This document shows positions 53,251-60,102 of a stretch of 64,000 bases of DNA, piece after piece (within the stretch, counting starts at the first letter, position 1; every line of letters starts with the position of its first letter). The notes beneath the pieces were generated by a model. The model saw nothing but the letters and a program-made list of their open reading frames with translations, was not told the DNA's origin and searched no databases. The stretch is from Anaerovorax odorimutans (GTDB lineage: Bacteria > Bacillota > Clostridia > Peptostreptococcales > Anaerovoracaceae). The stretch covers positions 248,001 through 312,000 of the forward strand of contig NZ_JANFXK010000002.1 in NCBI RefSeq assembly GCF_024459955.1, read 5' to 3'. A program made the position numbers and the translations under genes.

Positions 53251-53340
53251 GCTTTTTCTCTATTAAAATCAAATTCCACTTTACCGAAGGTCAATCCGCC
53301 TTAAATGCTTTTTTTGGCTAATGCATTTTTACTTCAAATT

Positions 53341-53349
53341 TGTTATAAT
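53341..53349 (+). promoter_or_regulatory. Extended -10 promoter of the sigma-54 regulator gene
   Basis: TGTTATAAT, an extended -10 (TG-N-TATAAT) about 100 bases before the regulator ATG. No good -35 is visible (ATGCAT at the expected place). The palindrome lies about 30 bases downstream, where binding could repress the gene. Confidence 0.6.
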
Positions 53350-53379
53350 GACTTACAAGTTATAAAAGAAAAATTTTTT

Positions 53380-53406
53380 GAGTATTTTTTGCACCAAAAA
53401 ATACTC
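53380..53406. promoter_or_regulatory. 27-bp perfect palindrome, likely enhancer/operator
   Basis: GAGTATTTTTTG-CAC-CAAAAAATACTC, perfect 12-base arms with a 3-base centre, between the divergent regulator and BKACE genes. A binding site for the dimeric regulator encoded next to it is the simplest reading. No second copy was seen before the other -24/-12 promoter at 57228. Confidence 0.75.
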
Positions 53407-53449
53407 AGCATATTGATTATTTTCACCACCCTTTCCTAAGGAGAATTCT

Positions 53450-54853
53450 ATGAAAAATAACATCCCACTTAATAATGATGAAATCCAGGCTTTAAAAAAT
53501 TCTGTGGATTTTGAAGACATTTGCAACCATCTAATTGATTCAATCTATATAACAGATGGTCAGGGCACAACTCTTTATGTAAATCAAAAATATTTGGATT
53601 TGGGGAATTTAAAGCCTGAGGAAATTGTTGGAAGAAATATTTTTGATATAAATGAGGAAGAAGATATCTATACCAATGGTGTCTTACCTACTGTCCTCAA
53701 AACGAAACAGACCGCGGAAACGATTGGAACCCTCACGCGGACAAATAAGAAACTTTATGTCACAGGAATTCCAATCCTCGATGAAGAGGGAAATATCAAA
53801 TATGCCATTGCTCACCAAAAAGATATAGAGAGGCTGGAGGAACTGCGAGAAAATTTGGCGACGCTCCGGGTTGCTTATAATCAAGAGAGCGCGGAACTGG
53901 AATACCTTAGACAGAAGCAAATGAATGATATTAATATTATTGTTGAAAGCGACAATATGAAGGAAGCATTTTCTACCATCTCCGCCATTGCAGACACCGA
54001 TGTTACCGTACTGATAACGGGAGAAAGCGGTACTGGTAAGGAAGTTCTGGCGGATGCGATCTATAAAAACAGCACCCGAAACGGGCAGCCCTTCATAAAG
54101 ATTAATTGTTCTGCTATCCCCGCAAATTTACTTGAGTCTGAGCTCTTTGGCTACGAGCCCGGATCATTCACAGGTGCTAATCAAAAAGGAAAGACCGGAT
54201 TAATTGAAATCGCTAATGATGGTGTGTTACTCCTTGACGAAATAGGCGATATGCCTTTAGAACTTCAAGCAAAAATGCTCCGGGTTTTGCAGGAGCGACA
54301 GATAACTAAAATAGGCGGCAAGGCTCCGATCGACCTAAATGTCCGCTTTATTGCCGCAACCAACAAGGACCTGAAAAAGGAAATTGAAAAGGGACATTTT
54401 CGAGAAGACCTCTATTATCGTCTAAATGTGGTTCCCATTCATCTTGAGCCTTTAAGAAAGCGTTCCGAAGATTTAGGACCGCTTATGGATGGATTGTTAA
54501 AAAAATATAATACCAAATACAATAAAGATATTATTATGACGATGGGAGCGTCTCAGCTGCTTCATGAATATGAATGGCCCGGAAATATCCGGGAGCTAAA
54601 AAATATTATTGAACGCATGGTGGTGGTCAATAAAACAGGTGTCATCGATGTGGCTTTAGTAAGTAGTGTCTTGAATATTAAACATACTTTTACCTCCGCC
54701 GACTCCTTTTCTCTTAAAGGCGCAGTGGAGGATCTTGAAAAAAGAATGATTTTAAAAGCGATTGAAATGAACGGATCAAAACGCAAGGCTGCAACCGCTC
54801 TAGGCGTCGATCATTCAACCTTGATTAAAAAATGTCAGAGATATGGAATCTAA
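53450..54853 (+). CDS. Sigma-54-dependent PAS regulator of the island
   Basis: 467 residues. PAS at about 20-125 (LIDSIYITDGQGTTLYVNQKYLDL), linker helix, AAA+ domain with Walker A GESGTGKE (191-198) and sigma-54 loop GSFTGA (238-243, Ser in place of Ala), and a C-terminal helix-turn-helix ALGVDHSTLIKKCQRYGI. It is the only regulator in the island and is divergent from the BKACE operon. The PAS domain presumably senses the substrate or an intermediate. Same architecture as the regulator at 35136, but more AT-rich in codons. Confidence 0.94.
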   Translation: MKNNIPLNNDEIQALKNSVDFEDICNHLIDSIYITDGQGTTLYVNQKYLDLGNLKPEEIVGRNIFDINEEEDIYTNGVLPTVLKTKQTAETIGTLTRTNKKLYVTGIPILDEEGNIKYAIAHQKDIERLEELRENLATLRVAYNQESAELEYLRQKQMNDINIIVESDNMKEAFSTISAIADTDVTVLITGESGTGKEVLADAIYKNSTRNGQPFIKINCSAIPANLLESELFGYEPGSFTGANQKGKTGLIEIANDGVLLLDEIGDMPLELQAKMLRVLQERQITKIGGKAPIDLNVRFIAATNKDLKKEIEKGHFREDLYYRLNVVPIHLEPLRKRSEDLGPLMDGLLKKYNTKYNKDIIMTMGASQLLHEYEWPGNIRELKNIIERMVVVNKTGVIDVALVSSVLNIKHTFTSADSFSLKGAVEDLEKRMILKAIEMNGSKRKAATALGVDHSTLIKKCQRYGI

Positions 54854-54857
54854 CGCA

Positions 54858-54905
54858 TAAAACCTCCAGACTATGCAGGTTCACTACATCAGTCCGGAGG
54901 TTTTT
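54858..54905. terminator. Bidirectional terminator
   Basis: Hairpin AAAACCTCCAGACT / AGTCCGGAGGTTTTT with an 18-base loop, between the convergent regulator and symporter genes. Confidence 0.85.
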
Positions 54906-54931
54906 AGAGCCTTTTTATTAGAAATCCAATG

Positions 54932-56353
54932 TTAAAGCAGTTTTTCAAATTCTTCTGTTGAATATTCCCTGCCAGTTTTTTTAGCCTCAAGAGCTGTCAA
55001 GAGCGCCTTATATCTTTTCCCTGTTATTGGGTAAAAGATAAGAGCAACGCATCCAATTATATATATGATTCCAGGAATAACCGTGCAAATAGAATCGATG
55101 GCCGTAATCGCACTGGCCGGTTGTGCATTAAGGGTACCGTCATATCCGCCATAGCTAAGGACAAACCCTGTTACAGATAAAGCCACGGAACCACCTATCT
55201 TCTGAAAGAATGCCATAGACGCAGTGATAATGCCTTCTCTCCGCTTGCCATTTTTAAATTCATCCACTTCACTGATGTCGTACATCATCGCATAATAAAG
55301 GGCCCAGAGGGAAGAATTCGCAACCTGATAGCAGATTCCCCAAATGACGAGACTTGGAACTCCAGTAATGCCGATAAAGTAGTAAATCGCCAAGGAGATA
55401 CCGCCAAAACCCAAGCAAAACATAAATACGGTTCGCTTGTCAAACCTCTTTGTAAAGGCGCTGATCAGCGGTAGGAATACGATAGCCAATGCTGGTATTA
55501 TTAATAAAAGCAATGATTGCCTGCCCGCATTAAAACCCAATTTATTGGTCATGATGTAAACCATCCCATTGCTGGCCATTGTACAGACAAACGCCCCACA
55601 GAATGTGGCTACAGCCAAAGGAACGGTAGGTTTGAGCTTAAATATTTGGCCGATAGTCCGAAAGATATTTACTTTATCTTCTTTTTTCACGACTGTTTTT
55701 TCCGCCGGCAGTTCCCTTCCCCTGGTACAAATCCAACAAATTACAATTCCAATAAATATTACTAGCCCTATTATCAATCCTACGTTGCTCCAACCTCTTT
55801 GAACGCTCATCCCCATATCGATCGATTTTTGTACGATCATCGGGGGTGTCGAAGACGCAATCATTGTCGCCGCGTGTAAAAATACCGCTGCATATAATCG
55901 AAGCGACGTCCTTTCCTCAAATACTTGCGTCACTTCAGCGCCTAATGCAAAATATGGAATTGTATAAACGGTATAGCATGTCCAAAATATAATTGATAAA
56001 ATGATCGCATAAGCAATTTTTGCATTCATGCTCATATCAAAGCTGCAGAACATTAGATATGTTACAACTGCATAAGGGATCGCAACACTGATCATCAGCG
56101 GGCGCCGCCTCCCATGCTTGCTGTTAAAATTATCAGAAATATACCCAATTGCCAGGTCTGTAACAGCATCCCAGAATACTGCTATTGAGGAAATGATTCC
56201 TCCTACAGATGCTGGAATTCCAACGATATCGGTCAGATAAAACAAGAAGAAAAAATAAAATAGATTGTACCCTGTACATTCGCCAAATTCCCCTATTCCA
56301 TATCCTATTTTATTTTTTAATGTTAGTGGCTTTTGTTTAACTGTATTATCCAT
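54932..56353 (-). CDS. GPH-family (MelB-like) cation symporter
   Basis: 473 residues with twelve helices. Family marks: KIGYGIGEFGECTGYNLFYFFFLFYLTDIVGI at the N-terminus, then DAVTDLAIGYISDNFNSKHGRRRPLM (MelB cation site Asp and the GRRRP loop). GPH carriers import sugars, glycosides and uronates with Na+ or H+. It is likely the uptake system of the island pathway, which argues for a polar, sugar-acid or betaine-like substrate (inference). AAGGAGG precedes ATG 56353. It follows the unrecognised gene by 62 bases and shares its RpoN promoter. Confidence 0.92.
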   Translation of the reverse strand: MDNTVKQKPLTLKNKIGYGIGEFGECTGYNLFYFFFLFYLTDIVGIPASVGGIISSIAVFWDAVTDLAIGYISDNFNSKHGRRRPLMISVAIPYAVVTYLMFCSFDMSMNAKIAYAIILSIIFWTCYTVYTIPYFALGAEVTQVFEERTSLRLYAAVFLHAATMIASSTPPMIVQKSIDMGMSVQRGWSNVGLIIGLVIFIGIVICWICTRGRELPAEKTVVKKEDKVNIFRTIGQIFKLKPTVPLAVATFCGAFVCTMASNGMVYIMTNKLGFNAGRQSLLLLIIPALAIVFLPLISAFTKRFDKRTVFMFCLGFGGISLAIYYFIGITGVPSLVIWGICYQVANSSLWALYYAMMYDISEVDEFKNGKRREGIITASMAFFQKIGGSVALSVTGFVLSYGGYDGTLNAQPASAITAIDSICTVIPGIIYIIGCVALIFYPITGKRYKALLTALEAKKTGREYSTEEFEKLL

Positions 56354-56415
56354 TTCTCCTCCTTTACTAAATATAGAAGTCCATAATTGACGCTTCTTTT
56401 CCTAAAGCGGAAAGC

Positions 56416-57123
56416 TTAGAAAGTCCAGCCTGGAGCTTTGTTAATAAAGCATACGGCGGTATCAATTACACTTTCGTCTCCACGGGTTGAAACGAGATCA
56501 ATCCAATGGCCCAGCTTAATATCTTCTAATTGCCCCACCTGAAATCTGGTTACAAATTTGTTTGCAATGGCTTCTTCTCGTGTGCAAGTTATACTGAATG
56601 GTTTTAATGCCTTTCTCCAATCCCAAATGTAGACATCTATGTCAGAGGCTAACTTGAGTGACATTCCGTTTTTGGGAGCAGGTACAGAACCTCCATATTC
56701 CATGTAAACAAGTTTGTCTTTATTTTCATCATATTTATTGAAGGTAAGCGTATTTTCTTCAATTGTAAAAAAGTCGCCTACTTTTAACGTTTCCTCCGTG
56801 ATCTTGTATTTGAACATTGCGTATGTCCCAAATTCGATATGTGTTTGCAGCAGTCCATTTTCATTTTCAAATGTATCCGCCATTATCAGCTGTTTTACAA
56901 TGCCGTTCTCATCAAATATCGGCATATATAAAAACTCAACAATGCTTGGATATTGTCCATACCTTCCAGCATCTATATAGTCATATACATCTTTTTCTGT
57001 ATCGAATAGATACTCTTTGCTGTGAATAAGCATTTGGATTTGATATCCGGTGCGCCCTTGGTCTTTGAAGATCTCTGTGACGAATCCAATCTTGTTTATT
57101 TTTTTATCGATTTCTGTTAACAT
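56416..57123 (-). CDS. Unrecognised cytoplasmic protein of the island
   Basis: 235 residues, no signal peptide, no membrane helix, no motif I recognise. It is rich in beta-prone and aromatic segments. A conserved-looking core reads FGTYAMFKYKITEETLKVGD, and KLGHWIDLVSTRGDESVID and a WTF end follow. The gene has GGAG eight bases before ATG 57123. It comes first after the -24/-12 promoter at 57228, before the symporter. It may be an enzyme or binding protein acting on the imported substrate. Not a shadow frame: no competing long frame exists and the ribosome site and promoter fit. Confidence 0.75.
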   Translation of the reverse strand: MLTEIDKKINKIGFVTEIFKDQGRTGYQIQMLIHSKEYLFDTEKDVYDYIDAGRYGQYPSIVEFLYMPIFDENGIVKQLIMADTFENENGLLQTHIEFGTYAMFKYKITEETLKVGDFFTIEENTLTFNKYDENKDKLVYMEYGGSVPAPKNGMSLKLASDIDVYIWDWRKALKPFSITCTREEAIANKFVTRFQVGQLEDIKLGHWIDLVSTRGDESVIDTAVCFINKAPGWTF

Positions 57124-57227
57124 GTTCTTTCTCCTTCAATTTTAATTTTGCAATAATTATCGTTTGGTCATACCCCTTTTAGCATGGTTCACCTCCTTGC
57201 CTTTCATTTCTTAATGACTATATTAAA

Positions 57228-57243
57228 TGCAAGTCTAATGCCA
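57228..57243 (-). promoter_or_regulatory. Second sigma-54 promoter of the island
   Basis: Minus strand TGGCATTAGACTTGCA: TGGCA, six bases, TTGCA. It reads into the unrecognised gene and symporter, 105 bases before the ATG. Remaining sequence 57244-57446 is AT-rich with two TGGTGAA direct repeats (57339 and 57369 area) and no frame I trust. Confidence 0.85.
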
Positions 57244-57446
57244 AAAGAATATTTACAGCAAAATATCTTCTCAGCATATGGAATTCCTCTTATTAAGCAC
57301 ATGTTTTTACATTATTTGGTTAAATCGTTTATAAAACTGGTGAACCTTTTCATCATTTTCCGGTTTTGATGGTGAATGATTTCTTTACGAAACAAAAAGG
57401 TAATTAACGATAACTCTATATGGAAAAAATTTTAGAACAATAAAAT

Positions 57447-57482
57447 ATGTGCCAAACTATCAGCTGAAAGAGTTTGGCACAT
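57447..57482. terminator. Hairpin near the right end of the island
   Basis: Perfect stem ATGTGCCAAACT / AGTTTGGCACAT with a 12-base loop and A/T runs on both sides. It insulates the island promoter from upstream transcription of the permease gene. Confidence 0.8.
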
Positions 57483-57565
57483 TAAAAAGATCCAGAATGT
57501 GGGTAAGGATAAAGAAAACTACTGACAAGGGGTTTGCGCTGCTTTTTTCTAACGTTTGCTGCGTG

Positions 57566-57593
57566 TCTTACAACTTTCTTAACTCCTTCTTGC
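57566..57593 (+). repeat. Right 28-bp direct repeat bounding the catabolic island
   Basis: Identical to 48092-48119. It covers the last four sense codons (A-R-R-S region) and stop of the permease gene plus 13 bases beyond. Confidence 0.9.
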
Positions 57594-58925
57594 GAAGAAA
57601 ACGCCTGCGGCCATTACAACCGCGAAAATAATCAAATAATACACAACCGCCATGCGGTGGGCGAAGCACGCGGCAACGATCATGAAAACACATCCGCAGA
57701 CAGCCAGCGCAGGCATGACAAAACGCTTGAAGCGGTTCAAGTCCTTTTCCTTTTTCATCATCAGGATGAAAACCGGGATATAGAAGGCATATAGGGTGAC
57801 GATCGGCAGCTCTGAGGTATCAAAGCTGAAGGGTCCGAACCAGGGCCCTGTGAGGTTGGAGCCGTAGAAATACAGCAGCCAGAAACCGCACAGCAGGAGC
57901 CCGAAGATGGCCGAGTTTGCCGGCATGTTGGTGGCCTTGTCCACAGAACCGAACAGGTCCGGGCGAGGCCCTTCCTTTCTGGCGGCCAGTGCGTACATCC
58001 CTCTGGTGCAGCCCAGCATCAGACCATTCAAAGTGCCCAGGCAGGAAACTACGATAATGACAAAGATGACAGTTCCCGCGGCCTGGGAAAATATTGTTTC
58101 AAAGGCCAGTCTGGCCCCTTCTTCCCCGCCGGCCATCATCACTTCATTGCTGACCGCTCCGGCCAGACCGATATAGTAGAGAATGTAAACAGTCATGATA
58201 ATCAGAGTTCCGCCCAGCAGCGCCCTGGGAAGGTTCTTCTTGCTGTCCTTCAGCTCCGAGTTGATGCTGGTGGCGATGATCCATCCTTCGTAAGCAAAAG
58301 AGGACGCCACCACAGCCGTAAACAGCAGGGTAGCCGTATCGCCGGTGTCCTCCACCACATTGGTAAAATTGTAAACGGTCATGCCGCTCCTAAGTCCTGC
58401 GATGGTACCCACAATCGCCATCAACAGCAAAGGCACCAGCTTGATGACAGTCGTTGCCACCTGGAACTTACCGGACAGTACCGGGGAAAGGGCATTGAGG
58501 GCATAGCTGGCAATAAGAAAAAATCCGGCTATGACCATACACGGGCCGCCGGCAATATCCCATCCCAAAAGCACGCAGGTATATCTGGCCGAAACCCAGG
58601 CCAGGACGCAGGTCAGGTTGGGGTAATACAGGATGGCGAGAAACCAGCCCACGTAATAGCCGTACTTTTTCCCCGCCGCCGCTTCGGCATAGTCCACGAC
58701 TCCGTTGACCTTTTCATATTTCGTCGCCATGACCGCAAAGGTGTAGGCGCAGGTAACCATAATCAGCCCGCCGATGATCCAGGCCAGAATTCCCAGCGGC
58801 AGATTTCCGCCCGTGGCGTTGAGAATTTTTTCCGCCTTGAAAAAGACTCCGCTGCCGATGACGATTCCCACCACCATGGCGATGGCCGTCACCAGCCCAT
58901 AACGCTTCTCCAGTTTTGTTTCCAT
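57579..58925 (-). CDS. APC-superfamily amino-acid permease
   Basis: 448 residues with twelve helices. The start YGLVTAIAMVVGIVIGSGVFF is the canonical LAT/APC helix 1 with the GSG bend. SFAYEGWIIATSINSELKD in helix 6 fits amino-acid exchangers. Substrate unknown. The 3' end, including the stop, lies in the right copy of the 28-bp repeat. Before island entry the next gene downstream was probably the response regulator at 48027. The radical SAM gene lies just upstream on the same strand. Confidence 0.92.
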   Translation of the reverse strand: METKLEKRYGLVTAIAMVVGIVIGSGVFFKAEKILNATGGNLPLGILAWIIGGLIMVTCAYTFAVMATKYEKVNGVVDYAEAAAGKKYGYYVGWFLAILYYPNLTCVLAWVSARYTCVLLGWDIAGGPCMVIAGFFLIASYALNALSPVLSGKFQVATTVIKLVPLLLMAIVGTIAGLRSGMTVYNFTNVVEDTGDTATLLFTAVVASSFAYEGWIIATSINSELKDSKKNLPRALLGGTLIIMTVYILYYIGLAGAVSNEVMMAGGEEGARLAFETIFSQAAGTVIFVIIVVSCLGTLNGLMLGCTRGMYALAARKEGPRPDLFGSVDKATNMPANSAIFGLLLCGFWLLYFYGSNLTGPWFGPFSFDTSELPIVTLYAFYIPVFILMMKKEKDLNRFKRFVMPALAVCGCVFMIVAACFAHRMAVVYYLIIFAVVMAAGVFFARRS

Positions 58926-58940
58926 ATTCTACGTTTTCTC

Positions 58941-59534
58941 CTATCGCACTTTAAATTTTACATCCAGATCTTCCGCGATCTTTCCGCAGCGTTCTACCGC
59001 ATCCTTTGGAATGCAGCTGACAACGCTTACTGCAACGTCTTCCACGTACTGTTTTACGTCGCGGATGTATGTAAGGATGGCGTCATAGGATTCTTTGCCG
59101 AATGTCGGATGGCAGAGAGCATCATAAGCTTCCGCGTCGGCTTCATTGAGGCTGATTGACACCCGGTCGATGACGCCTTCCAGCATAGGCGCGGTCCGCT
59201 TTCCGTAAATCAGATCGGCCAGGCCGTTGGTGTTGATCCTTACCTTGGTATCAGTATGTTCTTTGAGATAGCGGGCCACCTCCAAAACGTCGTCCAGGCG
59301 CATAGCAGGTTCTCCGTATCCGCAGAAGATGATTTCTTCATAATCCTCTGCGCGGAAAGCTTTCAGCGCCTCAATTACTTCCGAGACTTCCGGTTCCCTG
59401 TCCAGCCACAGGCTGTCCGCTCCGCCCAGACCGTCGGTCATCTGGCGAACGCAGAATTCGCATTTATTGGTGCAGCGGTTGGTCATGTTGATATAAAGTC
59501 CCCCGCCGTAGGTATATACAATATTGTTTCCCAT
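58941..59534 (-). CDS. TatD-associated-type radical SAM protein
   Basis: 197 residues. The radical SAM cluster motif CTNKCEFC (CxxxCxxC) follows the start MGNNIVYTYGGGLYINMTNR. Then come the GGE-like CGYGEPAMR and NTNGLADL. It matches the short TIGR04038 family, usually found beside TatD nucleases; no tatD is in this window. The product is shorter than full radical SAM barrels, as normal for this family. ATG 59534 was chosen over 59573, which lacks a ribosome site. It precedes the permease by 15 bases. Role unknown. Confidence 0.85.
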   Translation of the reverse strand: MGNNIVYTYGGGLYINMTNRCTNKCEFCVRQMTDGLGGADSLWLDREPEVSEVIEALKAFRAEDYEEIIFCGYGEPAMRLDDVLEVARYLKEHTDTKVRINTNGLADLIYGKRTAPMLEGVIDRVSISLNEADAEAYDALCHPTFGKESYDAILTYIRDVKQYVEDVAVSVVSCIPKDAVERCGKIAEDLDVKFKVR

Positions 59535-59610
59535 CTTGCCGTTTTCCTGCCTTTCTTTTAACAGTATTTCCATTATACATCATTTGCATAAGCTGTAAAC
59601 AGAAGAAAAA

Positions 59611-59649
59611 AGCTGTCACACCGGAGAGTTTGAAACCCAGTGTGACAGC
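59611..59649 (-). terminator. Terminator of the membrane-protein operon
   Basis: Minus-strand hairpin GGCTGTCACACTGG / CCGGTGTGACAGC followed by TTTTTTCTTC, 26 bases after the membrane-protein stop. Confidence 0.9.
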
Positions 59650-59675
59650 CCTGCGCTTTTCCATGCTTATCTCAG

Positions 59676-60089
59676 TTAGTTATGCTCCTGCTCTTTCCTT
59701 TGGTTTTTCGCTGTTGCCCGCGCATATACGTTCAAAAATGCCCAGAAACCCAGCAGCACCTGAAACAGCGGCGCAAGTTCATAAATTGCTACTTTTAAAT
59801 AATGAGGCTCGATGTTTAATCCCAGCAGCATCCAGCCAAACCCCAGCGAAAGGATGGTCAGCAGGATAAAAACCGTAACGTTTTCGGCCCGGCTTGTCTT
59901 TAGTTTTATATTGCCGCAAAAGAAGCCGCCCAGACATACGCCCGCTGCCAAGTGGAAGAGCCAGTCGACCGCAAAGGCAGTAAATACCCCCGCCTGAATT
60001 TTATAATCGTTGCCCGCTTCCCATCGCAGCAGCCAGTAACATACTACAAATAAAAGAACCAAACTTATTCCTCTTTTTAGATAATACAC
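59676..60089 (-). CDS. Four-helix membrane protein of unknown function
   Basis: 137 residues, four hydrophobic helices (about 8-22, 32-58, 68-92, 100-122) and a basic/acidic tail (ATAKNQRKEQEHN). I do not recognise the family. GTG 60089 has AGGAGG seven bases upstream; GTG 60095 is too close. It follows the REC/GGDEF/EAL/PAS gene by 13 bases and probably shares its transcript, so a link to c-di-GMP signalling is possible but unproven. Confidence 0.7.
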   Translation of the reverse strand: MYYLKRGISLVLLFVVCYWLLRWEAGNDYKIQAGVFTAFAVDWLFHLAAGVCLGGFFCGNIKLKTSRAENVTVFILLTILSLGFGWMLLGLNIEPHYLKVAIYELAPLFQVLLGFWAFLNVYARATAKNQRKEQEHN

Positions 60090-60102
60090 ACTCACACCTC
60101 CT

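Larger units (their letters stand above)
48120..57565. mobile_element. AT-rich catabolic island between 28-bp direct repeats
   Basis: 9446 bases holding nine genes, all inside the repeats: cyclase, SDR, CoA transferase B and A, 3-hydroxyacyl-CoA dehydrogenase-like, BKACE, sigma-54 regulator, GPH symporter and an unrecognised protein. Base composition and codon use are visibly more AT-rich than on both sides. The right repeat copy overlaps the last codons and stop of an amino-acid permease gene, as attachment sites of integrating elements often do. No integrase, resolvase or transfer gene is present, so it would have to be moved by functions from elsewhere or has lost them (inference). Confidence 0.7.

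Noticed and set aside
48120-57565. Integrase, transposase or phage genes in the island
   Set aside because: Both strands, including the gene-poor ends 48120-48248 and 57244-57565, show no frame resembling a recombinase.
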